From Agromyces cerinus subsp. cerinus (GTDB taxonomy: Bacteria > Actinomycetota > Actinomycetes > Actinomycetales > Microbacteriaceae): DNA of 64,000 nt. The notes under the pieces were generated by a model. It was not told the origin of the DNA. It did not search any database and saw nothing but the letters and a program-made list of their open reading frames with translations. Shown piece by piece: positions 16,461-26,856 of this stretch. Each line of letters opens with the position of its first letter. The stretch's first letter is position 1. The stretch covers positions 496,001-560,000 of the forward strand of contig NZ_FSRJ01000003.1 of the NCBI RefSeq assembly GCF_900142065.1, written 5' to 3'. The position numbers and the translations under genes are program-made.

Positions 16461-17439
16461 GCGCCTCGAGCAGGGCGGCCGCGGTGGCGGCGTCATCGAC
16501 GGTCACGACGAATCGTCGCCCGTTGCGGCGGGTGACCTGCAGTGCCTCGCCGGCGCGGAGCACGATGCCGAACGCGCCGTCGGGCGCGAGGCGGATGCCC
16601 CAGCCGCCGAACTCGGCGGTCGGGTGGACGTTCGTGACGGCGACCGCTTCGACCTCGGCGAGCGGCACGCCGAAGCGCGGGATGCCGAGCGGTGAACGGA
16701 CCACGAGGCCGCGGTCGTCGACGCGCACCCGGAACACGAACGTCGTCGCGGCGAGGACCACGAGCAGCACGGTGACGCCGAGCATCACCCACCAGGCCGC
16801 CGAGCCGGTGGCCGCGACGACGACGGTGCCGATCGCCAGGGCGATGATGCTCACGATGATCGCGACCATGCCGCCCCGGGTCATCATCGTGGTCCGCACC
16901 CAGACCGCTCGTTCGCCCGCGGCGAGGTCGAGCGGTTCGACGGTGCGCGCCGGCGTGCGCCCCTCGGCCGTGACGTTCGGCTGGGCGAACCATCCGCCGA
17001 CCCCGGCGCCGACGGCGAGCAGGGTGCTCACCAGGAGCGGCAGGCCGATGCCGGGCGCATCGAGCGGGTCGGCGAGACCGCGCTGCAGTCCGAACGACCA
17101 GGTGATGCCCACGACCAGCAGCACGTTGGTGCCGATCGAGAGGGCGGCGAGCAGTCGCAGCATCGGGCCCCATCTGCCGTCACGCGTGCCGACGAGCATG
17201 ATGCCCGTGAAGAGCGCGACGAGGCCGAACCCCAGCACGGCCGTGCCGAGCGGGACCGACCACGCGGGGCCGAACCCGTCGGGACCGCTGCCGCTCCAGT
17301 GCGTGGCGACCGTCGGCGGAACCTCGGGGAGCCAGGCGACCATGAGCCCGACGGCGACGAGGGTGATGGCCGCAGGCAGTGCGCAGCCGATCAGCAGGAA
17401 GCGGCGGCGGGCGGTGCGGACGGCGGCTGGCACGGTCAT
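16423..17439 (-). CDS. DUF1648 domain membrane protein
   Basis: A 338-residue membrane protein starting MTVPAAVRTARRRF. An N-terminal helix is followed by PEVPPTVATHWSGSGPDGFG, the DUF1648 hallmark, then five or six further helices and a C-terminal soluble PH-like segment of about 100 residues (VDDRGLVVRSPLGIPRFGVP). Such proteins are commonly paired with YtrA-type GntR regulators, as here, where the regulator stop overlaps this ATG (ATGA). Function unknown. The last 38 bases run into the MFS gene on the other strand. Confidence 0.82.
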   Translation of the reverse strand: MTVPAAVRTARRRFLLIGCALPAAITLVAVGLMVAWLPEVPPTVATHWSGSGPDGFGPAWSVPLGTAVLGFGLVALFTGIMLVGTRDGRWGPMLRLLAALSIGTNVLLVVGITWSFGLQRGLADPLDAPGIGLPLLVSTLLAVGAGVGGWFAQPNVTAEGRTPARTVEPLDLAAGERAVWVRTTMMTRGGMVAIIVSIIALAIGTVVVAATGSAAWWVMLGVTVLLVVLAATTFVFRVRVDDRGLVVRSPLGIPRFGVPLAEVEAVAVTNVHPTAEFGGWGIRLAPDGAFGIVLRAGEALQVTRRNGRRFVVTVDDAATAAALLEALSARERVDPPAR

Positions 17440-17786
17440 CGGTACGTCTCCTTCACGAGGGCGGCGAGGGTGTCGGCGGCGAGGCCGAGGGTGCGGGCGC
17501 GCGCGACGAGCGCGGCGATGTCGTGGTGCAGGTGCGCGAGGGGTTCGACCGCCTCGGTGACGACGGCGCCTCGGCCGCGACGCATGTCGACGAGCCCTTC
17601 GTCGCGAAGCTCCTGGTAGGCGCGCAGCACCGTGTGCAGGTTGACGCCGAGCGCGCCGGCGACGTCGCGCGCCGAGGGCAGGCGGTCGCCGGGATTGAGC
17701 CGCCCGGCCGCGGCGTCGGCGTGCACGGAAGCGACGATCTGGGCGAAGATCGGCGTGCCGCTCGTCGGGTCGACTCGGATCAGCAT
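17436..17786 (-). CDS. GntR family regulator, YtrA subfamily
   Basis: A 116-residue regulator with the GntR winged helix (GDRLPSARDVAGALGVNLHTV) and a short alpha-helical C-terminus, the size of the YtrA subfamily. The ATG at 17786 is preferred over GTG at 17792 because AAAGG is eight bases away. It is cotranscribed with the DUF1648 gene and probably represses both through the palindrome at 17801-17829. Confidence 0.87.
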   Translation of the reverse strand: MLIRVDPTSGTPIFAQIVASVHADAAAGRLNPGDRLPSARDVAGALGVNLHTVLRAYQELRDEGLVDMRRGRGAVVTEAVEPLAHLHHDIAALVARARTLGLAADTLAALVKETYR

Positions 17787-17800
17787 CGGCACAACCTTTC

Positions 17801-17829
17801 AAACTGTTCTATAAATACTAGAATAGTTT
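17801..17829. promoter_or_regulatory. YtrA-type operator palindrome
   Basis: AAACTGTTCTA and TAGAATAGTTT form an 11-base inverted repeat (10 of 11 pair) around TAAATAC, starting 15 bases before the GntR start. It is strikingly AT-rich in a 70 percent GC setting and lies in the expected promoter. Autoregulation is the obvious reading. Confidence 0.7.
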
Positions 17830-17885
17830 TGCCCGATGCTGCGAACGTGAGCGGAACGCGACGTCGAAGTCCCGGATTTCCGGGC

Positions 17886-17899
17886 GAGAGCGCGCTCTC
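17886..17899. promoter_or_regulatory. Palindrome related to the GAGAGCGCTCTC operators
   Basis: GAGAGCGCGCTCTC is a perfect 14-base palindrome that equals the core of the sites near 14.2 kb with two extra central bases. It lies between the GntR gene and the amidase-domain gene. Altered spacing would normally weaken binding of the same repressor. Confidence 0.3.
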
Positions 17900-17992
17900 A
17901 CCGGCTTCCCAGAGTTTGAGAGGCTTCCTCACAAATTCACGTGATGGGGTTGTGGACTTCCCCCCCCCGATCACGTACCCGGAATCCCGCCT

Positions 17993-19279
17993 GTGCCCTT
18001 CCCCTTCTTCTCGTCTGCCTCCACGCCCACCGAACCCCCCGCACGACGTCGCTCGACCTATCGGGCCCCGTCGTCGATCGAGCCCCCGCTCGACGCCGAT
18101 CAGATGATCGACGCGACCCCCGAAGCCGACGCCGCACCGGTCGCCGGCGCGACGCTGGCGGACCAGGCGGACCAGGCGGACCAGGTGGAGCGCGAGCGCC
18201 GTGCGCGGCACCGCGCCGAGCGGGTGCGCAACCGCCGCTCGTCGAGCGGTGCCCCCCGGAGGTTCATGGCGCTCGGCTGCGCGAGCGCGATCCTGAGCGT
18301 CAGTGCGTTCGGCGCCGTCGCCGCATCCGCGGCGGACGAGACGAAACTCGCGTCCGCACGCGACCAGGCGTCGGTCTCCGCGGACTCCGTGTCCTCCGCG
18401 GCCGATGGCGACGTCATCGCGGCTCCCGTCTCGATCGCGAAGCGGCCGACCGTCACGAGCGGCCTCTCGACGGCCGCTGTGCCCTTCACCGGCGGCACGC
18501 AGGTCACGGTCGCCGGCGAACAGCTCGATCAGGTCGCCCAGGTCGCCGTCGGCGGCGCTGCCGCGCCGATCGTCGCGGCCTCGCCCGAGCAGCTGACCTT
18601 CCAGGTTCCCGCCGTCGCCGACACCGCCCTCGGCGACGTGGCCGTGGCGTTCACGGATGCCGCGGGCGCACCCGTCGTCGTCACGACGCCCGGCACCGCG
18701 ACCGTCGCCGGTGCGGCCGCCCCGGCCTCGCTCGCCGCCCAGCTCACCGAGATCGACGAGGCCGCGCTGCATGCGCCGACGCAGGCGCTCACGCTCACGT
18801 ACACCTCGAACCCCGCCATCGACGCGCAGCTCGGCTACGTGCTCACCTACTGGAGCAGTTACAACACGGCCCAGTACACCGTCTTGAGTGGTGTCGACTG
18901 CGCGAACTTCACGAGCCAGTCGCTCGTCGCCCGGGGCTGGGCGATGGACGCCGGCTGGTACTACGACCAGGCGACCGGCACGATGTCGCCGAGCTGGTCG
19001 AGTTCGACCGCCATGCGCGACTGGCTGTACAGCCGCCCCGACCTCGCGACGCCGCTCGACGACTCGCAGCGCGGACTCGTGAAGGTCGGCGACATCGCCC
19101 AGTTCGACTGGGACGGCTCGGGCGACCGCGACCACACCGCGGTCGTCACCCGCGTCGAGCACACCGCGAACGGCACCGCCGTCTGGGTCGGCGGCCACAC
19201 GAAGGACGCCGACTTCTGGAACGTCGACGAGGCGCTCGCCTCAGGCGGCGGCAGCGTCACCTACTTCTCGCTCCGCTGA
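17993..19279 (+). CDS. Secreted amidase-domain protein with IPT/TIG-like repeat
   Basis: A 428-residue protein. About 90 charged residues precede a signal-like segment (RRFMALGCASAILSVSAFG with an Ala-rich cleavage region). An IPT/TIG-like Ig fold follows at about residues 145-235 (VPFTGGTQVTVAGEQLDQVA), then an amidase_6-type Cys/His domain: catalytic cysteine in SGVDCANFTSQSL and histidine in DRDHTAVVTRV. Such domains are thought to cleave or modify cell-wall peptides. The GTG start has no clear ribosome-binding site; a nine-C run at 17960-17968 lies upstream of it, so the true N-terminus is uncertain and may begin nearer the signal segment. Confidence 0.75.
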   Translation: MPFPFFSSASTPTEPPARRRSTYRAPSSIEPPLDADQMIDATPEADAAPVAGATLADQADQADQVERERRARHRAERVRNRRSSSGAPRRFMALGCASAILSVSAFGAVAASAADETKLASARDQASVSADSVSSAADGDVIAAPVSIAKRPTVTSGLSTAAVPFTGGTQVTVAGEQLDQVAQVAVGGAAAPIVAASPEQLTFQVPAVADTALGDVAVAFTDAAGAPVVVTTPGTATVAGAAAPASLAAQLTEIDEAALHAPTQALTLTYTSNPAIDAQLGYVLTYWSSYNTAQYTVLSGVDCANFTSQSLVARGWAMDAGWYYDQATGTMSPSWSSSTAMRDWLYSRPDLATPLDDSQRGLVKVGDIAQFDWDGSGDRDHTAVVTRVEHTANGTAVWVGGHTKDADFWNVDEALASGGGSVTYFSLR

Positions 19280-19285
19280 CCCCGC

Positions 19286-19352
19286 GCTGCGGGTTGAGCT
19301 TGTCGAAACCCACTTCGGCGAGCGCTCGGTTCCGACAGGCTCAACCCGCAGC
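19286..19352. repeat. Palindromic repeat element, copy 1 (bidirectional terminator)
   Basis: Arms 19286-19310 and 19328-19352 (25 bases each) are near-perfect inverted copies built on GGGTTGAGCYTGTCGRAACC with a 17-base loop. It lies between the convergent amidase and pgm genes and would terminate both. Related arms occur at 21037-21186 and inside ligD at 52945-53064. Confidence 0.8.
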
Positions 19353-19363
19353 GACCGGCGCGC

Positions 19364-20989
<1,626 letters not shown>

Positions 20990-21036
20990 GTTCATAGTCT
21001 CCCGTGGGTTGCGGAGGCGCGCCAGCACCGTCTCGT

Positions 21037-21148
21037 GATCTGTGGGTTGAGCCTGCCGTCTCGCGATCTGTGGGTTGAGCCTGCCGTCTCGCGATCTGTG
21101 GGTTGAGCCTGCCGTCTCGCGATCTGTGGGTTGAGCCTGCCGAAACCC
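21037..21148. repeat. Four 28-base tandem repeats
   Basis: GATCTGTGGGTTGAGCCTG recurs at 21037, 21065, 21093 and 21121 with an exact 28-base period; the first three units continue into CCGTCTCG and the fourth into the hairpin arm. The unit contains the left arm of the palindromic repeat family, so this is a local expansion of half an element upstream of pgm. Confidence 0.9.
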
Positions 21149-21186
21149 GTGTGCGATCAGCAGGTTTCGGCAGGCTCAACCCGCAG
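21124..21186. repeat. Palindromic repeat element, copy 2 (hairpin)
   Basis: Arms 21124-21147 and 21163-21186 pair over 24 bases with one mismatch, around a 15-base loop. It sits 12 bases after the DUF445 gene stop and can act as its terminator. Same family as copy 1. Confidence 0.85.
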
Positions 21187-21198
21187 GACGTGTAGCGC

Positions 21199-22476
21199 TC
21201 ACACGAGCGCATGCACCGCCGTGGCGATCGAGTAGATCGCGAGTCCGGCGAGCGCGCCGACGACGGTGCCGTTGATGCGGATGAACTGCAGGTCCCGGCC
21301 CACCTGCAGTTCGAGCTTCTCGGTCGTCTCCCGGGGATCCCAGCGTTCGACGGTCTCGGTGATGACCCCCGCGATCTCGTGGCGGTAGTTGCGCACGACG
21401 TAGGCCGCGGCATCCGTCACCCAGGTGTCGACCTTCGCGGCGAGGCCCTCGTCGGCGACGAGCCGGGCGCCCACCTCGACGACCGCCGCGGTGAGCCCGG
21501 CCCGCAGCTCGCTCGACGGGTCGGCGAGTGCGGTGTCGAGCGTCGCCTTCACCGATGCCCACGCCTCGCCCGCGAACTCGCGCACGCGCGGGCTCTCGAG
21601 CAGCTCGCCCTTGAGGCGCTCGACGCGGGCGATCATCGCCGGGTCGTGCTGCAGGTCGTCGGCGAGCTCGGCGAGGTAGCGGTCGATCGCGAGGCGCAGC
21701 GGATGGCCCGGATCGGCGCGCACCGCTCGGACGAAGGCGAGCACCTCGCGGGCGGCGCGGTCGTCGACGAGCCGGTCGACGAAGCCGGGCAGCCAGCGGG
21801 GGAGCCGATCGGAGACCATGCTGCCGAAGGCCTCGGGGTGCGCCTCGAGCCAGGCCTCCGCCTTCTCGAGCACGGCGTCGACCGCGGCGCGCTGCTGGTC
21901 GGCGGCCACGAGCCGGGCGCCGACCCGGCCGATCGCCGGGCCCCACTCGGGCTCGAAGAGGTGGCGTCTGGCGAGTCGCTCGATGACGTCCTCGACGTCG
22001 TCGTCGCCGAGCAGGGTGAGCACGCCGCGAGCGGCGACGGATGCCTCGGCGGTCAGCCGCTCGGCATTGGCCGGCGTCGCGAGCCAGCCGCCGAGCCGGC
22101 GGGCGATGCCGATCGAGCGGAGCTTGCCGAGCACGACCTCGTCGGAGAGGAACTCGTGCTCGACGAACGCGCCGAGGGTCGCGCCGATCTCGTCCTTGCG
22201 CCTCGGGATGATCGCGGTGTGGGGGATCGGGATGCCGAGCGGATGCCGGAACAGCGCCGTCACCGCGAACCAGTCGGCGATCGCGCCGACCATGGCGCCC
22301 TCGGCGGCCGCGCGCACGTAGGCGAGCCACGGCACCTCGTCCTGCAGGGCGAACGACACGGCGAAGACGACGGCGGCGACGATCAGCAGGCCCGTCGCCA
22401 CGCGCTTCATGCGCCGCAGCGCGGCGAGCCGCTCGACGTCGGTCGGCACGGATCGGTGCGCCTCGAGCGTGGTCAT
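21199..22476 (-). CDS. DUF445 family membrane protein
   Basis: A 425-residue protein. Two N-terminal helices (GLLIVAAVVFAVSFAL and VRAAAEGAMVGAIADWFAV) are followed by ALFRHPLGIPIPHTAIIPRR, the DUF445 signature. A long helical middle is rich in charged residues, and a C-terminal helix follows INGTVVGALAGLAIYSIATA. Function unknown in the family (YtxH/YheB-like proteins). The ATG at 22476 is set by AGGAGGGG just upstream. Confidence 0.87.
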   Translation of the reverse strand: MTTLEAHRSVPTDVERLAALRRMKRVATGLLIVAAVVFAVSFALQDEVPWLAYVRAAAEGAMVGAIADWFAVTALFRHPLGIPIPHTAIIPRRKDEIGATLGAFVEHEFLSDEVVLGKLRSIGIARRLGGWLATPANAERLTAEASVAARGVLTLLGDDDVEDVIERLARRHLFEPEWGPAIGRVGARLVAADQQRAAVDAVLEKAEAWLEAHPEAFGSMVSDRLPRWLPGFVDRLVDDRAAREVLAFVRAVRADPGHPLRLAIDRYLAELADDLQHDPAMIARVERLKGELLESPRVREFAGEAWASVKATLDTALADPSSELRAGLTAAVVEVGARLVADEGLAAKVDTWVTDAAAYVVRNYRHEIAGVITETVERWDPRETTEKLELQVGRDLQFIRINGTVVGALAGLAIYSIATAVHALV

Positions 22477-22561
22477 CGGCCCCTCCTCACGCGCACGACG
22501 CCCGGCGGTCGCGCGGTGTCGCACGGTGTCGACGCTAGCCGCTCGCTCACGGCCCGGTGGC

Positions 22562-22567
22562 TAGGCT
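22562..22567 (+). promoter_or_regulatory. Leaderless -10 box of pheA (TAGGCT)
   Basis: TAGGCT is seven bases before the ATG at 22575 and there is no ribosome-binding site. Confidence 0.6.
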
Positions 22568-22574
22568 GGCCTGC

Positions 22575-23528
22575 ATGACGGATGCCGCGCCCACACCGCC
22601 CGAGGAGACCTACTCCTACCTGGGGCCGGCGGGCACCTTCACCGAGGCGGCGCTGAAGCAGGTCGCCGCGGCATCCGGAAAGCACTGGCGCGGCGTGAAC
22701 AATGTCGGCGAAGCGCTCGCCGACGTCACGAGCGGTCGTTCGACCGCGGCGATGATCGCGATCGAGAACTCGATCGACGGCGGCGTCACGGCCACGCAGG
22801 ACGCGCTCGCGACCGTGCCCGGCCTCCGCATCCTCGGCGAGTACCTCGTGCCGGTCAACTTCGTGCTCGTGGCCCGGCCCGGCACCACGCTCGCGGAGGT
22901 GCGGGTCGTCAACGCCCACCCCGTCGCCTACGCGCAGTCGCGCGGCTGGCTCGAGCGCGAACTCCCCGACCACGGGCACATTCCCGCGACGAGCAACGTG
23001 GCGGCCGCGGCATCCCTCTTCGAAGGCAGCCAGGCCGACGCGGCCGTCGCCCCGCCCGGCATCACCGACCACCTCGACGTCGACGTGCTCGCCCGCGACA
23101 TCGGCGACAACCCCAACGCCGTCACGCGCTTCGTGCTCGTCAGCCGCTCGCGCGAGCTGCCCGAGCCGACCGGTGCCGACAAGACGAGCCTCATCGTCGA
23201 GCTGCCCGACGACGAACCGGGCGCCCTGCTCGCGATGCTCGAGCAATTCTCGACCCGGGGCGTGAACCTCTCGCTCATCCAGTCGCGACCCATCGGCGAC
23301 GCCCTCGGCCGCTACCGATTCGTCGTCGACGTCGACGGCCACATCGCCGACGAGCGGGTCGCCGACGCACTGCTCGGCCTGCGCCGCACGAGCCCCAACG
23401 TCATCTTCCTCGGCTCCTATCCGCGCGCCGACGAGCAGACGGTCGCCTACCACTCGAAGTACGATGACGGCATCTTCATCGAGGCCCGTGACTGGCTGCG
23501 CGGCCTGCTGAGCGGCGAACCCGACTGA
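22575..23528 (+). CDS. pheA: Prephenate dehydratase
   Basis: A 317-residue monofunctional prephenate dehydratase making phenylpyruvate for phenylalanine synthesis. YSYLGPAGTFTEAAL opens the catalytic domain; IAIENSIDGGV and NPNAVTRFVLVSR (the TRF motif) are catalytic. The C-terminal ACT domain for phenylalanine feedback has EPGALLAMLEQFS and LSLIQSRPIG. The start MTDAAP is fixed by the leaderless promoter; an upstream in-frame ATG at 22557 would include the -10 box. Confidence 0.93.
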   Translation: MTDAAPTPPEETYSYLGPAGTFTEAALKQVAAASGKHWRGVNNVGEALADVTSGRSTAAMIAIENSIDGGVTATQDALATVPGLRILGEYLVPVNFVLVARPGTTLAEVRVVNAHPVAYAQSRGWLERELPDHGHIPATSNVAAAASLFEGSQADAAVAPPGITDHLDVDVLARDIGDNPNAVTRFVLVSRSRELPEPTGADKTSLIVELPDDEPGALLAMLEQFSTRGVNLSLIQSRPIGDALGRYRFVVDVDGHIADERVADALLGLRRTSPNVIFLGSYPRADEQTVAYHSKYDDGIFIEARDWLRGLLSGEPD

Positions 23529-23555
23529 TCGGGCGGCCCTGACCCGAGGAGCTTT

Positions 23556-24497
23556 GTGAGCGACGGCGCTGCGAGCGGGATCGATCCGCGGTTCGACCCG
23601 CGCTACCAGCGCGGCTACGCGGGCGGCGAGGGGAGCACGACGGATGCCTCGTCGGCCGCGCCGGCGGCGATGCCGCGGAATAGCGAACCGCCGGCCCCGG
23701 CCCCCGCCCCGGACCCGGCGCCGTTCGCCGGGAGCGAGGCCGGCCGTCCGTCGCCGGGTCGAGACGACACGGCGCCGGAGGCCGCCGCGGTCGTCTCCGA
23801 TCCGCCTGCCGAACGCGTCGACGACGCTCGCGCCGACGCCGCTCGCATCGAGGTCGACGACGAGGAGCACGATCGCGCCGCGTTCGTCGCCGAGGTCGTT
23901 TCGTCGGGCCGGTCCACGGTCGGCTGGCTCATCGCCGGGTGGGCGGTCACGCTCGCGGCGTTCGCGTTCGGGGCGTATCTGTCGTGGATGGTCAATTCCG
24001 ACATCGGGTACTACACCGGGCAGATCTCGTCGAGCGACCAGTGGATCCGAGAACTCGGCTGGACGCTGTCGCCGTCGCTGATGATGGCCGGGGCGACGGG
24101 CGTGGTCGTGGTCACGGCGCTCGCGGTGGTCGTGCAGCGCCGCGGCGCCGCTGCGGCGACCAGCGAGGCGGCCGGGGAGATGGGCGGCGACGAGGACGCC
24201 CGGTCCGGTCGCGGCACGGCATGGTGGGCACTCGTCTCGATCGGGGCGATCAGCGCCGTCGGCGTGGTCTGGGCCGTCGGCCGGGCCTCGGAGGCGTCGC
24301 GTGCGAACGCCGGCCTCGTCTTCGACGGGAACGGCAACCCCACCGGCGAACAGGCGGACGCGTTCGCCCTGATCGCGCTGGGTCAGTTCGCGCAGAGCCT
24401 GATCGGCCCGCTCGCGCTCGCCGCGGTCGCTGCGTTCGTGGCGCTCGTCGCGGTCGAGACCTCCCGCGCGACGCTCAGCGCGGCACGCGCACGATGA
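23556..24497 (+). CDS. Four-helix membrane protein of unknown function
   Basis: A 313-residue protein I do not recognise. The first 125 residues are a disordered, Pro/Ala/Asp-rich cytosolic region; about four membrane helices follow ([76 protein letters not shown]). GTG start with GAGGAG seven bases upstream, 27 bases after pheA, so likely cotranscribed. Its last 23 bases overlap the convergent kinase gene. Confidence 0.7.
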   Translation: MSDGAASGIDPRFDPRYQRGYAGGEGSTTDASSAAPAAMPRNSEPPAPAPAPDPAPFAGSEAGRPSPGRDDTAPEAAAVVSDPPAERVDDARADAARIEVDDEEHDRAAFVAEVVSSGRSTVGWLIAGWAVTLAAFAFGAYLSWMVNSDIGYYTGQISSSDQWIRELGWTLSPSLMMAGATGVVVVTALAVVVQRRGAAAATSEAAGEMGGDEDARSGRGTAWWALVSIGAISAVGVVWAVGRASEASRANAGLVFDGNGNPTGEQADAFALIALGQFAQSLIGPLALAAVAAFVALVAVETSRATLSAARAR

Positions 24498-25482
24498 GCG
24501 CGGCAGGATCGACCGTGAACCGCGCCGCGGCGACGAGACCGAACTCGTCGCCGTCGATCTCGAACTCCTCGGGATCGCCCTCGATCTCGAGCTCGACCGA
24601 GCGGCCGCGCAGGTAGAAGATCTCGCTGCGACGGTTGCCGCCCGTGAGGTCGAGGAACTGCCGGCCGATCGCCGATTTCCGGAGCACCCGGTTCTCCCAG
24701 GTGATCTTGCGCCAGATGAGCAGCCAGCCGAACAGGTTGCGCGGCGCCAGCACGACCACGTCGAGCCGGCCGTCGTCGATCTCGGCGTCGGGGATCAGCT
24801 CGATGTTGCCGGGCAGGTAGCCGAGGTTCGCGACGAGGATGCTCGAGACCTTCGACCGGTGGTGCCTGCCCGTGTCGACCCGGCGCACGACGCGGTACGG
24901 CTTCGAGGCGGGCAGCGCCCGCAGGCCGGCGTCGACGTAGGCGAGCCATCCGACGCGCTTCTTCAAGTCGGGGTTGGTGTTCGAGATCATTGCGGCGTCG
25001 ATGCCGATGCCGCTCATGACGAGGGAGACGTGGCTCTCCTCGGTGCCGTCTGCCCGGGAGATGTCGGCGACGATGAGGTCGACGGCGCGGTCGAGCCCCG
25101 CGAAGGCGAGCACCACGGCGTCGGCCTGGTCGTTGACCGGGATCTCGAGGTTGCGGGCGAACAGGTTGCCCGTGCCGATGGGCACGAGTCCGAGCGGCAC
25201 GCCGGTGCCCCGAAGGGTCGCGGCGACCGATCGCACGGTGCCGTCGCCGCCCGCCGCGATCACGAGGTCGACGCCGGCATCGAGGGCCTGGCGCGCCATG
25301 CCCTTGCCCGGGTCGTCGGCCGCGGTCTCGATCCAGAGGGACGGGGCGAAGTGCTGGCGGGCCTCGGCAGCGGCGACCGCCGCGCGCAGCGTCTCGACGC
25401 CCTGCTTGGTGGGGTTGAAGATCACGGCGGCCCGCGGGCGCCCGCCCGCGACATCCGCCGCCCCCTGCTGGTCTGCCGTCAC
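24475..25482 (-). CDS. Diacylglycerol/lipid kinase family protein
   Basis: A 335-residue DAGK-catalytic-domain protein. VIFNPTKQG begins the domain, the nucleotide motif is [14 protein letters not shown], then [25 protein letters not shown] and the C-terminal EIDGDE region match bacterial YegS/DgkB-like kinases, which phosphorylate diacylglycerol or related lipids at the membrane. The GTG start has a TACCGT -10 box seven bases upstream. A longer antisense frame across serS was rejected. Confidence 0.88.
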   Translation of the reverse strand: MTADQQGAADVAGGRPRAAVIFNPTKQGVETLRAAVAAAEARQHFAPSLWIETAADDPGKGMARQALDAGVDLVIAAGGDGTVRSVAATLRGTGVPLGLVPIGTGNLFARNLEIPVNDQADAVVLAFAGLDRAVDLIVADISRADGTEESHVSLVMSGIGIDAAMISNTNPDLKKRVGWLAYVDAGLRALPASKPYRVVRRVDTGRHHRSKVSSILVANLGYLPGNIELIPDAEIDDGRLDVVVLAPRNLFGWLLIWRKITWENRVLRKSAIGRQFLDLTGGNRRSEIFYLRGRSVELEIEGDPEEFEIDGDEFGLVAAARFTVDPAALIVRVPR

Positions 25483-25489
25483 GCTGCCA

Positions 25490-25495
25490 ACGGTA
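25490..25495 (-). promoter_or_regulatory. Leaderless -10 box of the lipid kinase gene (TACCGT)
   Basis: On the minus strand TACCGT ends seven bases before the GTG at 25482. Confidence 0.5.
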
Positions 25496-25577
25496 TTGCA
25501 TCGCACCGGGAAAAACGCCCGCTTGCCCTGCGGCCCCCGAACGACGGGGCCGCAGATCAGGGGTCGGATGCCGCGGC

Positions 25578-25583
25578 TAGACT
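25578..25583 (+). promoter_or_regulatory. Leaderless -10 box of serS (TAGACT)
   Basis: TAGACT ends seven bases before the GTG at 25591. The kinase and serS promoters are divergent in a 108-base gap. Confidence 0.6.
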
Positions 25584-25590
25584 TGCTCGG

Positions 25591-26856
25591 GTGATCGATC
25601 CCGTGCTGCTTCGCGAGAACCCCGACCTCATCAAGCGTTCGCAAGAGCTCAGAGGCGAGTCCGTGGCGCTCGTCGACGCGGCCGTTGAAGCCGATGCCGC
25701 GCGGCGCACCGCGATCACCGTCTTCGAGGCGCTCCGCGCCGAGCAGAACGCCTTCGGCAAGCAGGTCGCGCAGGCCCCGAAAGAGGCCAAGGCCGCCCTC
25801 GTCGCCGAGGCGCAGGAGCTCGCCGCGCGCGTGAAGGCCGCGAACCAGGCCGCCGGCGACGCCGAGGCCGAGTTCACGCTCGCCATGCAGCGGCTCGGCA
25901 ACGTCGTCATCGACGGCGTGCCCGCCGGCGGCGAAGACGACTTCATCGTGCTGCGCGAGGTCGGCGAGATCCCCGCGTTCGACTTCGAGCCGCGCGACCA
26001 CCTCGAGATCGGCGAGCTGCTCGACGCCATCGACATGCAGCGCGGTGCCAAGGTCTCGGGCGCGCGTTTCCACTACCTCAAGGGCATCGGCGCCCGCCTC
26101 GAGCTCGCCCTCATGAACATGGGCCTCGACCGGGCGATCGCGGCCGGCTTCACCCCGCTCATCACGCCCACGCTCGTGCGCCCCGAGATCATGCAGGGCA
26201 CCGGATTCCTCGGCGCCCACGCCGACGAGGTCTACTACCTGCCCGAGCAGGAGCTCTACCTCACGGGCACGAGCGAGGTCGCGCTCGCCGGCTACCACGC
26301 CGACGAGATCATCGACGTGTCGAACGGGCCCATCCGCTACGCGGGCTGGTCGACCTGCTACCGCAGCGAGGCCGGCAGCCACGGCAAAGACACTCGCGGC
26401 ATCATCCGCGTGCACCAGTTCAACAAGCTCGAGATGTTCACCTACATCGACCCGGCCGACGCCGAGGCCGAGCACGAGCGCCTGCTCGGCTGGCAGGAGG
26501 GCATGCTGCAAGACCTCGGCCTCACCTACCGCGTGATCGACACCGCGGCCGGCGACCTGGGATCGAGCGCGGCCCGCAAGTACGACGTCGAGGCGTGGGT
26601 GCCCACGCAGAACGCGTACCGTGAGCTCACCTCCACGTCGAACTGCACGACGTTCCAGGCGCGCCGCCTCGACATCCGCCACCGCACCGAGACCGGCAAG
26701 ACGGCGCCCGTCGCGACGCTCAACGGCACGCTCGCGACGACGCGCTGGCTGGTCGCGATCCTCGAGACCCACCAGCAGGCCGACGGCTCGGTCGTGGTGC
26801 CCGAGGCGCTTCGCGGCTACCTCGGCGGCCTCGAGGTGCTCGAGCCGATCGCATGA
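25591..26856 (+). CDS. serS: Seryl-tRNA synthetase
   Basis: A 421-residue class II aminoacyl-tRNA synthetase. The N-terminal 110 residues form the tRNA-binding coiled coil (Lys/Glu/Ala-rich). Motif 2 is [24 protein letters not shown] and motif 3 [25 protein letters not shown] is the serine-binding TxE loop. It charges tRNA-Ser; two tRNA-Ser genes lie 2-4 kb downstream. The GTG start ([10 protein letters not shown]) matches the family N-terminus. Its stop overlaps the HAD gene ATG. Confidence 0.96.
   Translation: MIDPVLLRENPDLIKRSQELRGESVALVDAAVEADAARRTAITVFEALRAEQNAFGKQVAQAPKEAKAALVAEAQELAARVKAANQAAGDAEAEFTLAMQRLGNVVIDGVPAGGEDDFIVLREVGEIPAFDFEPRDHLEIGELLDAIDMQRGAKVSGARFHYLKGIGARLELALMNMGLDRAIAAGFTPLITPTLVRPEIMQGTGFLGAHADEVYYLPEQELYLTGTSEVALAGYHADEIIDVSNGPIRYAGWSTCYRSEAGSHGKDTRGIIRVHQFNKLEMFTYIDPADAEAEHERLLGWQEGMLQDLGLTYRVIDTAAGDLGSSAARKYDVEAWVPTQNAYRELTSTSNCTTFQARRLDIRHRTETGKTAPVATLNGTLATTRWLVAILETHQQADGSVVVPEALRGYLGGLEVLEPIA

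Noticed and set aside
17960..17968. Nine-C homopolymer as a phase-variable switch for the amidase-domain gene
   Set aside because: A contracted tract would join an ATG at 17944 to the gene frame, but that ATG has no ribosome-binding site and the N-terminus is not conserved enough to judge.
21037..21148. Regular 28-base repeats as a CRISPR array
   Set aside because: The units are contiguous with no spacers, contain an arm of a palindromic repeat, and no cas genes are present.
24475..26772. A 765-codon minus frame extending the lipid kinase across serS
   Set aside because: The kinase domain begins after the GTG at 25482 with its own -10 box; upstream sequence is antisense to serS.
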